Of a DNA stretch of 64,000 nt, positions 16,068 to 23,634 are shown piece after piece (position 1 is the first letter of the stretch; each line of letters begins with the position of its first letter). The notes under the pieces are model-generated. The model searched no databases. It saw nothing but the letters and a program-made list of their open reading frames with translations, and was not told the DNA's origin. Made by a program: the position numbers and the translations under genes. The stretch is from Demequina aurantiaca (GTDB lineage Bacteria > Actinomycetota > Actinomycetes > Actinomycetales > Demequinaceae), in the NCBI RefSeq assembly GCF_000975135.1, contig NZ_BBRF01000001.1, positions 1,304,380 through 1,368,379 on the forward strand, written 5' to 3'.

Positions 16068-16750
16068 CCGCTGCAGTACTCTCGCCAGAGCGCACCGCGG
16101 TGCTACGGGGGCGGATCAAGATCGTCGTGGCGATCACCATCATCTGGAACGTCATTGAAGCGACCGTCGCCTTGATCGCTGGCAGTGTTGCGTCCTCGGC
16201 AGCACTCATCGGCTTTGGGCTCGACTCCATCGTCGAGGTGTTCTCCGCCGCCGCGGTGGCCTGGCAGTTCGCCATCCCGGACCACGAGAAGCGGGAGAAG
16301 ACCGCACTGCGAGCCATCGCCGTGTCGTTCTTCGCCCTCGCCGCGTACGTGTCGGTCGACGCGGTGTTGTCGCTGACGGGGCTGCGAGAGCCGGAGCACT
16401 CCCCGGTTGGAATCGCGATCGCGGCGCTGAGCCTTGTCGTGATGCCGTTCCTGAGTTGGTTCGAGCGACGCACCGGTCGGGAGCTCGGTTCTGCATCGGT
16501 CGTCGCCGACTCGAAGCAGACGCTCATCTGTACGTACCTAAGTGCGACGTTGCTGGTTGGCCTGCTGCTGAACAGTCTGCTCGGATGGGCGTGGGCCGAC
16601 TCCGTGGCTGCTTTGGTGATCGCGGCCTTGGCCGTCCGCGAGGGCATTGAGGCGTGGAAGGGCGACGCCTGTTGCGTCACGCCGGTCGCTGCACTCACCG
16701 GGGAGCGTGAGGCTGACGCTTGCGAGGACGGCTGCTGTACCCCTCGATGA
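16064..16750 (+). CDS. Cation transporter of the cation diffusion facilitator type
   Basis: A 228-residue protein with about six membrane segments (first at 20-42 and 45-65). The GSVASSAALIGFGLDSIVEV region corresponds to the CDF second-helix motif, keeping the Asp but with Gly/Leu in place of the usual His four residues earlier. It ends in a Cys-rich tail (DACCVTP, CEDGCC) able to bind thiophilic metals. It overlaps the CmtR-like repressor by 4 bases. Export of Cd, Pb or Zn is inferred from the regulator. The cytoplasmic domain is much shorter than in classical CDF proteins. Confidence 0.82.
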   Translation: MTAAVLSPERTAVLRGRIKIVVAITIIWNVIEATVALIAGSVASSAALIGFGLDSIVEVFSAAAVAWQFAIPDHEKREKTALRAIAVSFFALAAYVSVDAVLSLTGLREPEHSPVGIAIAALSLVVMPFLSWFERRTGRELGSASVVADSKQTLICTYLSATLLVGLLLNSLLGWAWADSVAALVIAALAVREGIEAWKGDACCVTPVAALTGEREADACEDGCCTPR

Positions 16751-16815
16751 GATCGAGGCTGATGCGGCCCGGTGCGAGGGCTCGTTGGCTTGGGCGCGTC
16801 GCCAGTCCTGAAGCG

Positions 16816-16827
16816 TACGATCGTGTG
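16816..16827 (+). promoter_or_regulatory. Leaderless -10 element for msrA
   Basis: TACGAT (16816-16821) lies 6 nt before GTG 16828, which decides this start over longer in-frame options. Confidence 0.5.
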
Positions 16828-17319
16828 GTGAATGGAGATAGCCGGGACCAAGAGCTATTCCTCGCGGGCGGCTGTCTCTGGGGTGTGCAGGCATTCGTCG
16901 CCACGCTACCTGGGGTGACGTTCACAGAGGCCGGCCGGGTCAATGGCACCAGTCGGCGCCTCGACGGTGACTACGACGGCTATGCCGAATGCGTGAGAAC
17001 ACGGTTCGATCCACGTGTCGTGACCGTCGAGCAACTCTTGACGTACCTTTTTGAGATCATCGACCCGTATAGCGTGAACCGGCAGGGCCCAGACGTCGGA
17101 GAGAAGTATCGGACCGGGGTGTATTCCGAGCACCCGGCACACCTCGAGGCCGCGCGAGCCTTTATCGCCGCCAGAGACGACGCCCATCGGGTCGCCATCG
17201 AGGTGCTGCCGCGTGCCAACTATGTGCCAAGCGCGGACGAGCATCAGCATCGCCTCGATCGGTTCCCTGAGGATTCCTGTCACGTCCCGGTGGAACTGCT
17301 GACCAAGTATCGCGCGTAA
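16828..17319 (+). CDS. msrA: Peptide-methionine (S)-S-oxide reductase, MsrA-like
   Basis: A 163-residue protein with the MsrA active-site motif near the N-terminus in the variant form GGCLWG (GCFWG is usual), where Cys is the nucleophile that reduces methionine-S-sulfoxide. DPYSVNRQGPDVGEKYRTGVY corresponds to the substrate-binding block DPTSxNRQGxDxGxxYRS. Substitutions such as Ser-Val for Ser-Gly and a changed C-terminal EDYHQ block (ADEHQHRL) mark it as a divergent member. The C-terminus has one more Cys (EDSCHVP) that could act as resolving residue. Confidence 0.85.
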   Translation: MNGDSRDQELFLAGGCLWGVQAFVATLPGVTFTEAGRVNGTSRRLDGDYDGYAECVRTRFDPRVVTVEQLLTYLFEIIDPYSVNRQGPDVGEKYRTGVYSEHPAHLEAARAFIAARDDAHRVAIEVLPRANYVPSADEHQHRLDRFPEDSCHVPVELLTKYRA

Positions 17320-17352
17320 GTAACCGACGCGGGCTGAAGTGTCCGGCGCACG

Positions 17353-18279
17353 CTAGTCCGCAGGAGCGAGTGGCCATTCGAGCGCGCATTCGCTCTGGTA
17401 GGCCAGAGGCGAATGGTCGATCGGGTCCGTGAATTCCAGGCGCCGGGCGACGAGTTGCAACGGGCTCGAGAAGTCGGCCGGGTCGACATCCTGGATGCTT
17501 GGATAGAGCGAGTCTCCGACGATGGGCAATCCGATGTCGGACATCTGCAGGCGTAGTTGATGAGTCTTGCCCGTGACGGGCGACAACCGGTAGCGCGCGT
17601 ACTGGCCGCGAGTCTCCATGAGTTCAACCAAAGTCTCCGCGTTGGGCTCCCCAGGAACGAGCTCGGCCTGCAGACTGTCGCGCCGCTTCTCGATGCGCCC
17701 TACAAGACGCCGCGGAAACTCGAGAGTCGGGTCGAACGGCGCCACGGCATCGTACGTCTTGACGGCGGTACGTGACTGAAACACCCCGGCGTAGGCGCCG
17801 CGAAACTCGCGGCGTGCGCTGAATACCAGCACTCCAGCGGTGAGTCGGTCCAGTCGATGTGCCGGAGCCAGTTCGGGCAGGTCCAGCGCCAGTCGCATCT
17901 TGACTAGGGCGGTCTCCTGTACGTGAGCCCCGCGCGGGGTCGTGGCCATGAAGTGAGGCTTATCGACCACCACAAAGCGCTCATTGGCTTCGAGGACCGT
18001 GATGGGGAACGGCACGGGAATCTCGGGTGCGAGCGGGCGGTGAAACCACACAAAACTGTGCGGCCGGAAGTCCTCGTCTCCGCTCAACGATCGTCCCGAC
18101 TGATCGACGAACTCGCCGGCCTCCAGCATGGTCCCGACCATTGCCTTGGCGGGGAGGCGATCCATGAGGAACTCACGCATCGTCGTCCAGGGCTGCACCT
18201 CGCCAGCGGCAATGCCCGGCGTTCGTAGCCATGCCGCATCGAGTCCATCACGCTGCGGCAGCGGGGAGCGTGGCGGCAT
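17353..18279 (-). CDS. RluA-family pseudouridine synthase
   Basis: A 308-residue RNA pseudouridine synthase. The catalytic motif HRLDRLTAGVLVFS contains the essential Asp; FVVVDKPHFMATTPRG and TGKTHQLRLQMSDIGLPIVGDSLYP are the other conserved blocks. It lacks a clear N-terminal S4 domain, instead carrying about 90 residues of its own. The ATG at 18279 overlaps the stop of the upstream lipoprotein gene (TAATG), so translation is coupled; the longer in-frame extension is antisense-like and was dropped. The RNA target is not determinable here. Confidence 0.9.
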   Translation of the reverse strand: MPPRSPLPQRDGLDAAWLRTPGIAAGEVQPWTTMREFLMDRLPAKAMVGTMLEAGEFVDQSGRSLSGDEDFRPHSFVWFHRPLAPEIPVPFPITVLEANERFVVVDKPHFMATTPRGAHVQETALVKMRLALDLPELAPAHRLDRLTAGVLVFSARREFRGAYAGVFQSRTAVKTYDAVAPFDPTLEFPRRLVGRIEKRRDSLQAELVPGEPNAETLVELMETRGQYARYRLSPVTGKTHQLRLQMSDIGLPIVGDSLYPSIQDVDPADFSSPLQLVARRLEFTDPIDHSPLAYQSECALEWPLAPAD

Positions 18280-18746
18280 TAGCGCGGAACTTGAATGGTG
18301 ACGGTTCCGCCGCCGTAGCCGTTGGCCTGGTCTCGCCCCTCGACGGTGACCTCGGCGACGTCGTCGGGGATCGCGAACGCGGCGCTGGTGCGGGTGAACG
18401 GCTGCTCGCTCGCGTGATCGTGGCCCAACTGGTGCTCGGACAGCACCTCGCCGTCTGGGGAGAGCACGCGCCAACCATCGGCGTAGCGGCTGGGTGTGTC
18501 GTACGGCGAGGAGATCGTCACCGCGATCGTGAATTCGTCGCGGCTGGCGCTGAGTTCCGCTTCGAGCACATCCGGGAACTGTTGTTCCAAGGCGTCGCCC
18601 GACCGGCCGGGGGGCGTCGCGGAGCTGCTGACGCTAGGCGCCGATGACGAGTCGCCACCCTCGCTCCCATCGGACGATGGGGAACAGGCCGCGAGGAGCG
18701 CGCCGCACAGCGCGATCACGGCAATAGGCAACCCGGTGCGTCTCAT
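18279..18746 (-). CDS. Lipoprotein of unknown function
   Basis: A 155-residue secreted protein with a signal peptide ending in the lipobox LLAAC (Cys21), a Ser/Gly-rich tether, and a globular domain of about 95 residues ending VTVEGRDQANGYGGGTVTIQVPR. The pattern suggests an immunoglobulin-like beta sandwich. It lies between the NAD-binding protein gene (14 bases upstream) and the pseudouridine synthase gene (1-base overlap), a three-gene operon whose members have no evident shared function. Confidence 0.75.
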   Translation of the reverse strand: MRRTGLPIAVIALCGALLAACSPSSDGSEGGDSSSAPSVSSSATPPGRSGDALEQQFPDVLEAELSASRDEFTIAVTISSPYDTPSRYADGWRVLSPDGEVLSEHQLGHDHASEQPFTRTSAAFAIPDDVAEVTVEGRDQANGYGGGTVTIQVPR

Positions 18747-18760
18747 GCGTTCCGACGCTA

Positions 18761-19372
18761 TCAGCCGCTGACGCCTAGGGCGCCACCGATGGTGGAGTGG
18801 TCGGTGACGCTTTCCAGGATGCAGGCGGCGAGATCACCGCGGGAGATTGAACCCGAGAGCTTCCCCTCTTCTCCTACCCTCAGCGCGGTCCAGGAACCGG
18901 TCGGTTGCCTGTTGTTGAGGCTCGTGGGTCGGACGATGGTCCAATCCAAACCCGATGCCCTCACGGCGGCCTCCTGCTCGGTGTGGTCGGCTAGCGCCTT
19001 GCCCAACAGCAATGTGATGAAGGGGCGCATCAAGGCGGGTAGCTGGGTGATGGACTCGCCTGCGCCCAGTGACGACAGAATGACGAGCCTGCGGACGCCC
19101 GACTCCTTCATGGCGGCAATGACGCTTTCGGTGATGGCGGTGCGCGGCTGGGAGACGCCCTTGGTGCCGCCCACGGTGACCACCACAGCATCGGCTCGGG
19201 CCACAGCGTCCGCGACGATGGCTGGGTTGGTCGCGTCGCCGGCGATGGCCCGGATGCCATCCGGTCCGGTGCCGGAGCGCGAGAGAGAAGTGACCTCGAA
19301 GTCGGCCGCGTGGGCAAGGGATGCGACCTGGGCGCCGGTGCCTTGTGAGCCGCCGATGATAGTGATCTTCAC
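18761..19372 (-). CDS. NAD(P)-binding Rossmann-fold (NmrA/SDR-like) protein
   Basis: A 203-residue protein beginning KITIIGGSQGTGAQV, a dinucleotide-binding glycine motif on the first strand. ADAVVVTVGGTKG, RRLVILSSLGAG and LDWTIVRPTSL follow at the positions expected for atypical short-chain dehydrogenases used as NAD(P)H-dependent reductases or sensors. The active-site Tyr-Lys pair is not obvious. Start at GTG 19372 has a strong GAGGAAGAGGGA ribosome site; a longer frame upstream overlaps the divergent carrier gene and is rejected. Confidence 0.83.
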   Translation of the reverse strand: MKITIIGGSQGTGAQVASLAHAADFEVTSLSRSGTGPDGIRAIAGDATNPAIVADAVARADAVVVTVGGTKGVSQPRTAITESVIAAMKESGVRRLVILSSLGAGESITQLPALMRPFITLLLGKALADHTEQEAAVRASGLDWTIVRPTSLNNRQPTGSWTALRVGEEGKLSGSISRGDLAACILESVTDHSTIGGALGVSG

Positions 19373-19504
19373 GATTCCCTCTTCCTCGAATTGGGTGGCC
19401 TTCTGGGGCAAGTCTAGGTCGCCGCTGGCGGCGCCTCGGAGTCGGGGGAGCGCCTCCGCGAACTTTCCGCGCCCCCGGTGCGGGTGCCTTCGCTCCAAAC
19501 TCCC

Positions 19505-19516
19505 TACTATGGAGCA
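19505..19516 (+). promoter_or_regulatory. Leaderless -10 element for the TDT carrier
   Basis: TACTAT (19505-19510) is followed by 6 nt and ATG 19517. The GGAG between them is too close to act as a ribosome site. Confidence 0.5.
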
Positions 19517-20671
19517 ATGGCCGAGGCAGCAGTAGTCACACAGCATCGTCTGGCCCCCGTGAAGCAGGCGGTAGCGCAGCTTTCGCCCGGGTACTTTGCG
19601 CTGGTCATGGGTACGGGCATTATTTCCGTCGGCCTCAAGGACCTCGGCTTCGATTCGTTCTCCGGCGTGCTGCTCACGATCGCCTTAGTGGCCTACGCGG
19701 TGCTGTGGGTGCTGTTCCTCTGGCGGGCCATCGCGTTCAGGCGCGAGTTCTTCGCGGACGTACGCAACCCCGAGAAGGTGTTCGCGTTCTTCACCATCGT
19801 CGCAGCCACCGACGTACTGGCAGTTCGCTTGTTCTTGGAGGAGCGGCCGCACGTCGCGATGCCACTGGTGTTCGTGGGTGCCGGTCTCTGGTTCGTCTTT
19901 GGCTATGTGCTGCCCTGGCAAGTGCTGATGGCGCGCGACGGCAAGTCGGTGCTGACGCACACCAACGGCACGTGGTTCATCTGGGCGGTCGCCAGTCAGT
20001 CCCTCGCCATCGGTCTCGCACAGTCGCAGCCGTTCCTCAACGGATCGACATATTGGGTGGGGCTACTCGCGGTGTTGTCCTGGTCCGTGGGGGTCGCGTT
20101 GTATCTGGCCGTCGCACTGTTTGTGATGTTGCGCATCATTCACTATGGGCTTACCCCCGAGGAGTTCGAGCCCCCGTATTGGGTGTCTATGGGTGCGCTC
20201 GCGATCGCAGTCGTGGCCGGCGTGAACGTGGTGGGGATGGATTCAACGCCGATGGTGGACGTCGCGAGCGCGATCATCGGCGGGACCGTGGTGATCTTCT
20301 GGTGCATCGCCGCTTGGCTGATCCCCATGCTGCTGGGAGCGGGCGTGTGGCGCCACTGGATCCACAAGGTGCCGCTGCGCTACGTGCCGACGATGTGGTC
20401 GATGGTCTTCCCGATGGGCATGTTCGCCGTCGCATCAATCAGTTTGGGCCAGCTCGACGCACTGCCCATTGTCGAGAACATCGGCAAGGTGAGTTTGGTG
20501 GTCGCTGTCACGGTCTGGACCATGGCGATGATTGGCATGCTGAGACGGATCTCGTGGACGGCGAGAGCCGCCTTTAGCCGCGCGGGCGCAGCCGACCGTG
20601 AGGAAGCTCGGGCGCCGGCACCGGAGGGGGCTGTCCCTCGGGAAAAGTTCCGAAGCGGGGGCTCGGACTAA
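19517..20671 (+). CDS. TDT-family (tellurite-resistance/dicarboxylate) transporter
   Basis: A 384-residue integral membrane protein with about ten transmembrane helices. The first begins LSPGYFALVMGTGIISVGL, which is the family signature of the SLAC1/TehA/Mae1 group. Members move anions such as malate, sulfite, nitrate or chloride, and tellurite resistance is often a side effect. The C-terminal 40 residues are soluble and Pro/Arg-rich, and their coding end overlaps the convergent pirin pseudogene by 98 bases. Substrate cannot be assigned. Confidence 0.87.
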   Translation: MAEAAVVTQHRLAPVKQAVAQLSPGYFALVMGTGIISVGLKDLGFDSFSGVLLTIALVAYAVLWVLFLWRAIAFRREFFADVRNPEKVFAFFTIVAATDVLAVRLFLEERPHVAMPLVFVGAGLWFVFGYVLPWQVLMARDGKSVLTHTNGTWFIWAVASQSLAIGLAQSQPFLNGSTYWVGLLAVLSWSVGVALYLAVALFVMLRIIHYGLTPEEFEPPYWVSMGALAIAVVAGVNVVGMDSTPMVDVASAIIGGTVVIFWCIAAWLIPMLLGAGVWRHWIHKVPLRYVPTMWSMVFPMGMFAVASISLGQLDALPIVENIGKVSLVVAVTVWTMAMIGMLRRISWTARAAFSRAGAADREEARAPAPEGAVPREKFRSGGSD

Positions 20672-21363
20672 AGGACGATGCCGTGGCTGGCTCGGCGCTG
20701 ATCTCCGCCTGCCAGGCCGTTCGGTAGGCGACGATTTCATCGTGGGTGCGGGCGACGAAGTTCCACCACATGACGATATGCTCGCCCAGTGGTTCGCCTC
20801 CCAGAATGAGTGCACGCACGGGCGAGTCGCCCGCCTCTAGCCGCAAAGAACGGCGTCCCGTCGGCTGGTAGAGGAGGTGGTCCTGGGGTACCGGTTCGCC
20901 GTTAACCCTCAGGTCGCCCGAGTCAAGCAGGATTCCGTGTTCAAAGGACGGATCGACGTCCAGTTCCAGAGTCGCTCCGGCGGCGAGGGTCGCCTCGGCT
21001 CCCAGGAGCGGCGGGGTATACGTCGTCACTGGCGAGGTCGAACCCGCCAGCGAGCCAAGGAAAACCCGTAGTCGCGTGCCCTCGCCAACCACGGCATCGG
21101 GCGCGTAGTGGTGAAAAGTGGGCGCCATGTGCCTGGTCGTCTCCGGCAGGGCGAACCACAGTTGAACCCCATGCAGGGCCGTAGTGATCCGCAAAGCACC
21201 ACGAGCCGATCAGGCTTCTCCGGCGCTGCGGTAGCGTGCGCCGGACGTTCATGGCGCGTAGCCCACCTAGGGGGACCCGCCGGGGCTCAAGCATCTCGGC
21301 ACTGCCGTGTGATTCTTCGGAGGTGCCCACGACCTCGCGCGGAGTTGCGTCCAAGTTGCTCAT
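20574..21363 (-). pseudogene. Pirin family protein, broken by an internal deletion and frameshift
   Basis: The N-terminal frame (from ATG 21363) reads PRRVPLGGLRAMNVRRTLPQ and ends in SWCFADHYGP, as pirins do. Directly after that, near 21175-21190, the sequence jumps in another frame to LHGVQLWFALPETTRHMAP, the pirin segment that normally lies some 60-70 residues later. The missing piece contains the HPHTG-type region with the metal-binding His residues, so no functional iron-binding pirin can be made even if the frames were joined. The C-terminal cupin part runs to 20574. TAAACT 7 nt before the ATG is the old leaderless promoter. Confidence 0.85.
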
Positions 21364-21373
21364 GGGGTCCAGT

Positions 21374-22600
21374 TTATGAGCCTGTCGCCAGCGAGGGCTC
21401 GTCTGAGTCGTCGCCCGTGATGTGTCCCCGTTCTTGGTCCTTCTTGAGGGGAGGATGGCGGACGAGTATCACCACAAGGGCCACCAACACGATCGAGGTA
21501 ATCGCGATGGGTATAGGAATGATCGGATCGGCAAGCACCAGCGCCGCGCCCGCTGGGATGGCGATATTGACGGTGCGATCCGCGTGTTCGCGCACCGTCA
21601 CCCACCAGACCGTGAGCATGAACACCGCGACGGGAATTGCGATGGTGAGTGATGCTGCCATCTCGCCGATGTGTGCCTCGTCGGTCAGCGCATCAATCTC
21701 GACCTCAACCCCCACGGAGACGGCGGCCGCAGCGGCCAGGATGATGTAGTGCCCATACCCGTAGCGCACCGAACGAGAGAAGGACCCGATCTCGCGGTGG
21801 TGCGGGGGCCAGAAGTAGATCCACCAGAGGGAGGCAGTGACCACGAGGGTCAGCACTGATAGTGAGATCAGAGAAGCCAAGTCGCCGTCTCCCTGAAGTG
21901 CCTCAATGATGGCGTTGGCGGAGGCGAGCAGGCTCTCGCCCAGCACGATGATGGTGAAGAGGCCAAAGCGTTCGGTGATGTGATGCGGATGCCAGGGTGT
22001 ACTCGTCTCGCGCTCGGCAAGAATGGGAACTGCGAGCTCCGCCGCGATCAGGAGCAGCAGGACTACCGTCGACAGCGGCGACTCGGGGATCAGAAGCCAT
22101 CCGAGCCAGAGCACCTGAGTGGTCGCAATGCCGAACGCGTAGATCTGAGTGGTGCGGCGCAGTTCGCCGGCGTTGCGGGAGGCGCGCAGCCACTGGGCGA
22201 CCATGCCGATGCGCATCAGCACGTAGCCAGCGACCAGCAGGCGGTAGTCGTGATCGTTGAAGGCCCGACCGATTCCCGCAGCGTAGACGAGTACGCCACC
22301 CATCTGGACGAACGTGAGCACCCGGTAGAACCAGTCATCCGTGCCGAAGGACGTGGCGAACCACGTGAAGTTCATCCAGCCCCACCAGATGCCAAAGAAG
22401 ACAAAGAGGTACGAGTAGAGGCCCGATGCCGGGTGGCCTTCGGAGAGTGCGTGGTGGAGGTTGGAGGCGGCGATGCTCACCGCGATGACAAACACCAGGT
22501 CGAAGAAGAGTTCAAGCGGTGTCGCGGCCCGGTGTTCCTCGTCCGCGCTGCGCGGCACCATGCGGGTGAGTCGGAACCGTGCGGCGGTGGGGTCGGCCAT
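21374..22600 (-). CDS. ltrA: Low temperature requirement protein A (LtrA) family membrane protein
   Basis: A 408-residue polytopic protein with about ten to twelve hydrophobic helices. The family blocks TPLELFFDLVFVIAVS, LFVFFGIWWGWMNFTWFA, HPHHITERFGLFTIIVLGES and SLWWIYFWPP are all present. LtrA was named for a role in growth at low temperature in Listeria; its molecular function is not known. ATG 22600 is chosen because TACGAT lies exactly 6 nt upstream (leaderless), rather than the GTG two codons earlier. It ends 10 bases before the pirin pseudogene start. Confidence 0.9.
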   Translation of the reverse strand: MADPTAARFRLTRMVPRSADEEHRAATPLELFFDLVFVIAVSIAASNLHHALSEGHPASGLYSYLFVFFGIWWGWMNFTWFATSFGTDDWFYRVLTFVQMGGVLVYAAGIGRAFNDHDYRLLVAGYVLMRIGMVAQWLRASRNAGELRRTTQIYAFGIATTQVLWLGWLLIPESPLSTVVLLLLIAAELAVPILAERETSTPWHPHHITERFGLFTIIVLGESLLASANAIIEALQGDGDLASLISLSVLTLVVTASLWWIYFWPPHHREIGSFSRSVRYGYGHYIILAAAAAVSVGVEVEIDALTDEAHIGEMAASLTIAIPVAVFMLTVWWVTVREHADRTVNIAIPAGAALVLADPIIPIPIAITSIVLVALVVILVRHPPLKKDQERGHITGDDSDEPSLATGS

Positions 22601-22612
22601 AACCACATCGTA
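22601..22612 (-). promoter_or_regulatory. Leaderless -10 element for ltrA
   Basis: On the minus strand TACGAT (22612-22607) is followed by 6 nt and ATG 22600. Confidence 0.55.
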
Positions 22613-22636
22613 CGGACACGCCGCATGTCGTGGCGG

Positions 22637-23446
22637 TCAATTTGTGGTCGAGCGTCGCGTCCCGATCAGCAAGAGGCCACTGGTCACGAGGGCGAGGGCG
22701 ATGACGGCGAGTCCGCCAGAGAAGGCGCCCGTCCCGGCGAGTTCGGGCGCGCTAGCGTCACCGGAGACTGTTGACCCATCCGTACCGTCTGAGCCACCGG
22801 ATTGACTGGTGGAGTTGCTCTCGCCCGAATCAGCGACCCCAGTCGTGGATGCGGACGGTGCGGGTGATGGAGTGGCACTAGGGCTAGCGCTCGGCGAAGG
22901 AGTGACCGAAGGCGTTGGTGTGGTCCTGGGCGTGGGTGCGACGATGTCAAGCGTCGCACCGATACAGGAAGTCTCTCCCGTCGCAATGTTTGCGCAAGCA
23001 TTGACGAACCAAGAGACGCCTGTGGTGGAGGCAGAACCGACGGCCACCGGTAGCGCGATGGTCTGCTGGTCGCCGGTAGACGCCCCCGTCCAATTGCAAC
23101 TGTAAACGAGGCTCGAGGCATCGAGACCGCAACTACTGAGTCCCGCGGAGGGGGTGGGCGCGGTGAACGTTCCGGTTCCGCCCGTACCGTTGAGGCTCAC
23201 GGTGACCTCAAAGTCACCTGGCGTGTCAGCGGTGAAGATTGCGGAGGCAGTCGCGCTTGTTCCCGGTTGGGCGGCGCCTGGCGCCACCGATATTGCGGGA
23301 GTCGCCGAGGCGGGTGCGGGGACCACCGTAGGGACACCCTGTGTGAAGCCCGATGTGACGGTCTCACCCCAAACAGGTGTGGCTACCAGCGGGGCGAGCG
23401 TCAAGCCACCTATGGCAGCGATGACGATTTTGGTTGTGATATTCAT
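22637..23446 (-). CDS. Secreted cell-wall protein with LAGTG sorting signal (paralogue A)
   Basis: A 269-residue protein with an N-terminal signal peptide (MNITTKIVIAAIGGLTLAPL), one beta-sandwich-like domain (about 45-165, with FTADTPGDFEVTVSLNGTGG and paired Cys), a Pro/Ser/Thr-rich wall-spanning linker, and a C-terminal LAGTG motif followed by a hydrophobic helix and TRRSTTN. LAXTG is the motif used by class E sortases of high-GC Gram-positives; no sortase gene is in the window. It is a shorter paralogue of the protein encoded just upstream at 23635-24765. Confidence 0.82.
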   Translation of the reverse strand: MNITTKIVIAAIGGLTLAPLVATPVWGETVTSGFTQGVPTVVPAPASATPAISVAPGAAQPGTSATASAIFTADTPGDFEVTVSLNGTGGTGTFTAPTPSAGLSSCGLDASSLVYSCNWTGASTGDQQTIALPVAVGSASTTGVSWFVNACANIATGETSCIGATLDIVAPTPRTTPTPSVTPSPSASPSATPSPAPSASTTGVADSGESNSTSQSGGSDGTDGSTVSGDASAPELAGTGAFSGGLAVIALALVTSGLLLIGTRRSTTN

Positions 23447-23570
23447 GGCGGGACCCACTTCATCGGAGGTTCGCCAGGACGGCCGTACTGGCGTCACGCC
23501 TATCCAGTTTAGGACCTTTTGGTCAATTAACGCAGAGTGGGGGCATTTGAGGCCTCGATATGGGGTGCCA

Positions 23571-23623
23571 ACGCACCAAGGCTCCCCGCCTCCGTTGTAG
23601 GAGGGCGAGGAGCCTTGGTGCGT
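23571..23623 (-). terminator. Long hairpin between the two LAGTG protein genes
   Basis: A 15-bp perfect inverted repeat (23571-23585 with 23609-23623), extended by an inner GC-rich stem, begins 12 bases past the stop of the 23635 gene in its direction of transcription. There is no T run. It most likely ends that transcript. Confidence 0.75.
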
Positions 23624-23634
23624 GGAGTGACTGC

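Noticed and set aside
17353-18474. Longer version of the pseudouridine synthase starting inside the lipoprotein gene
   Set aside because: The extra 65 residues are Arg-rich out-of-frame sequence of the lipoprotein gene; TAATG coupling at 18279 gives a better start.
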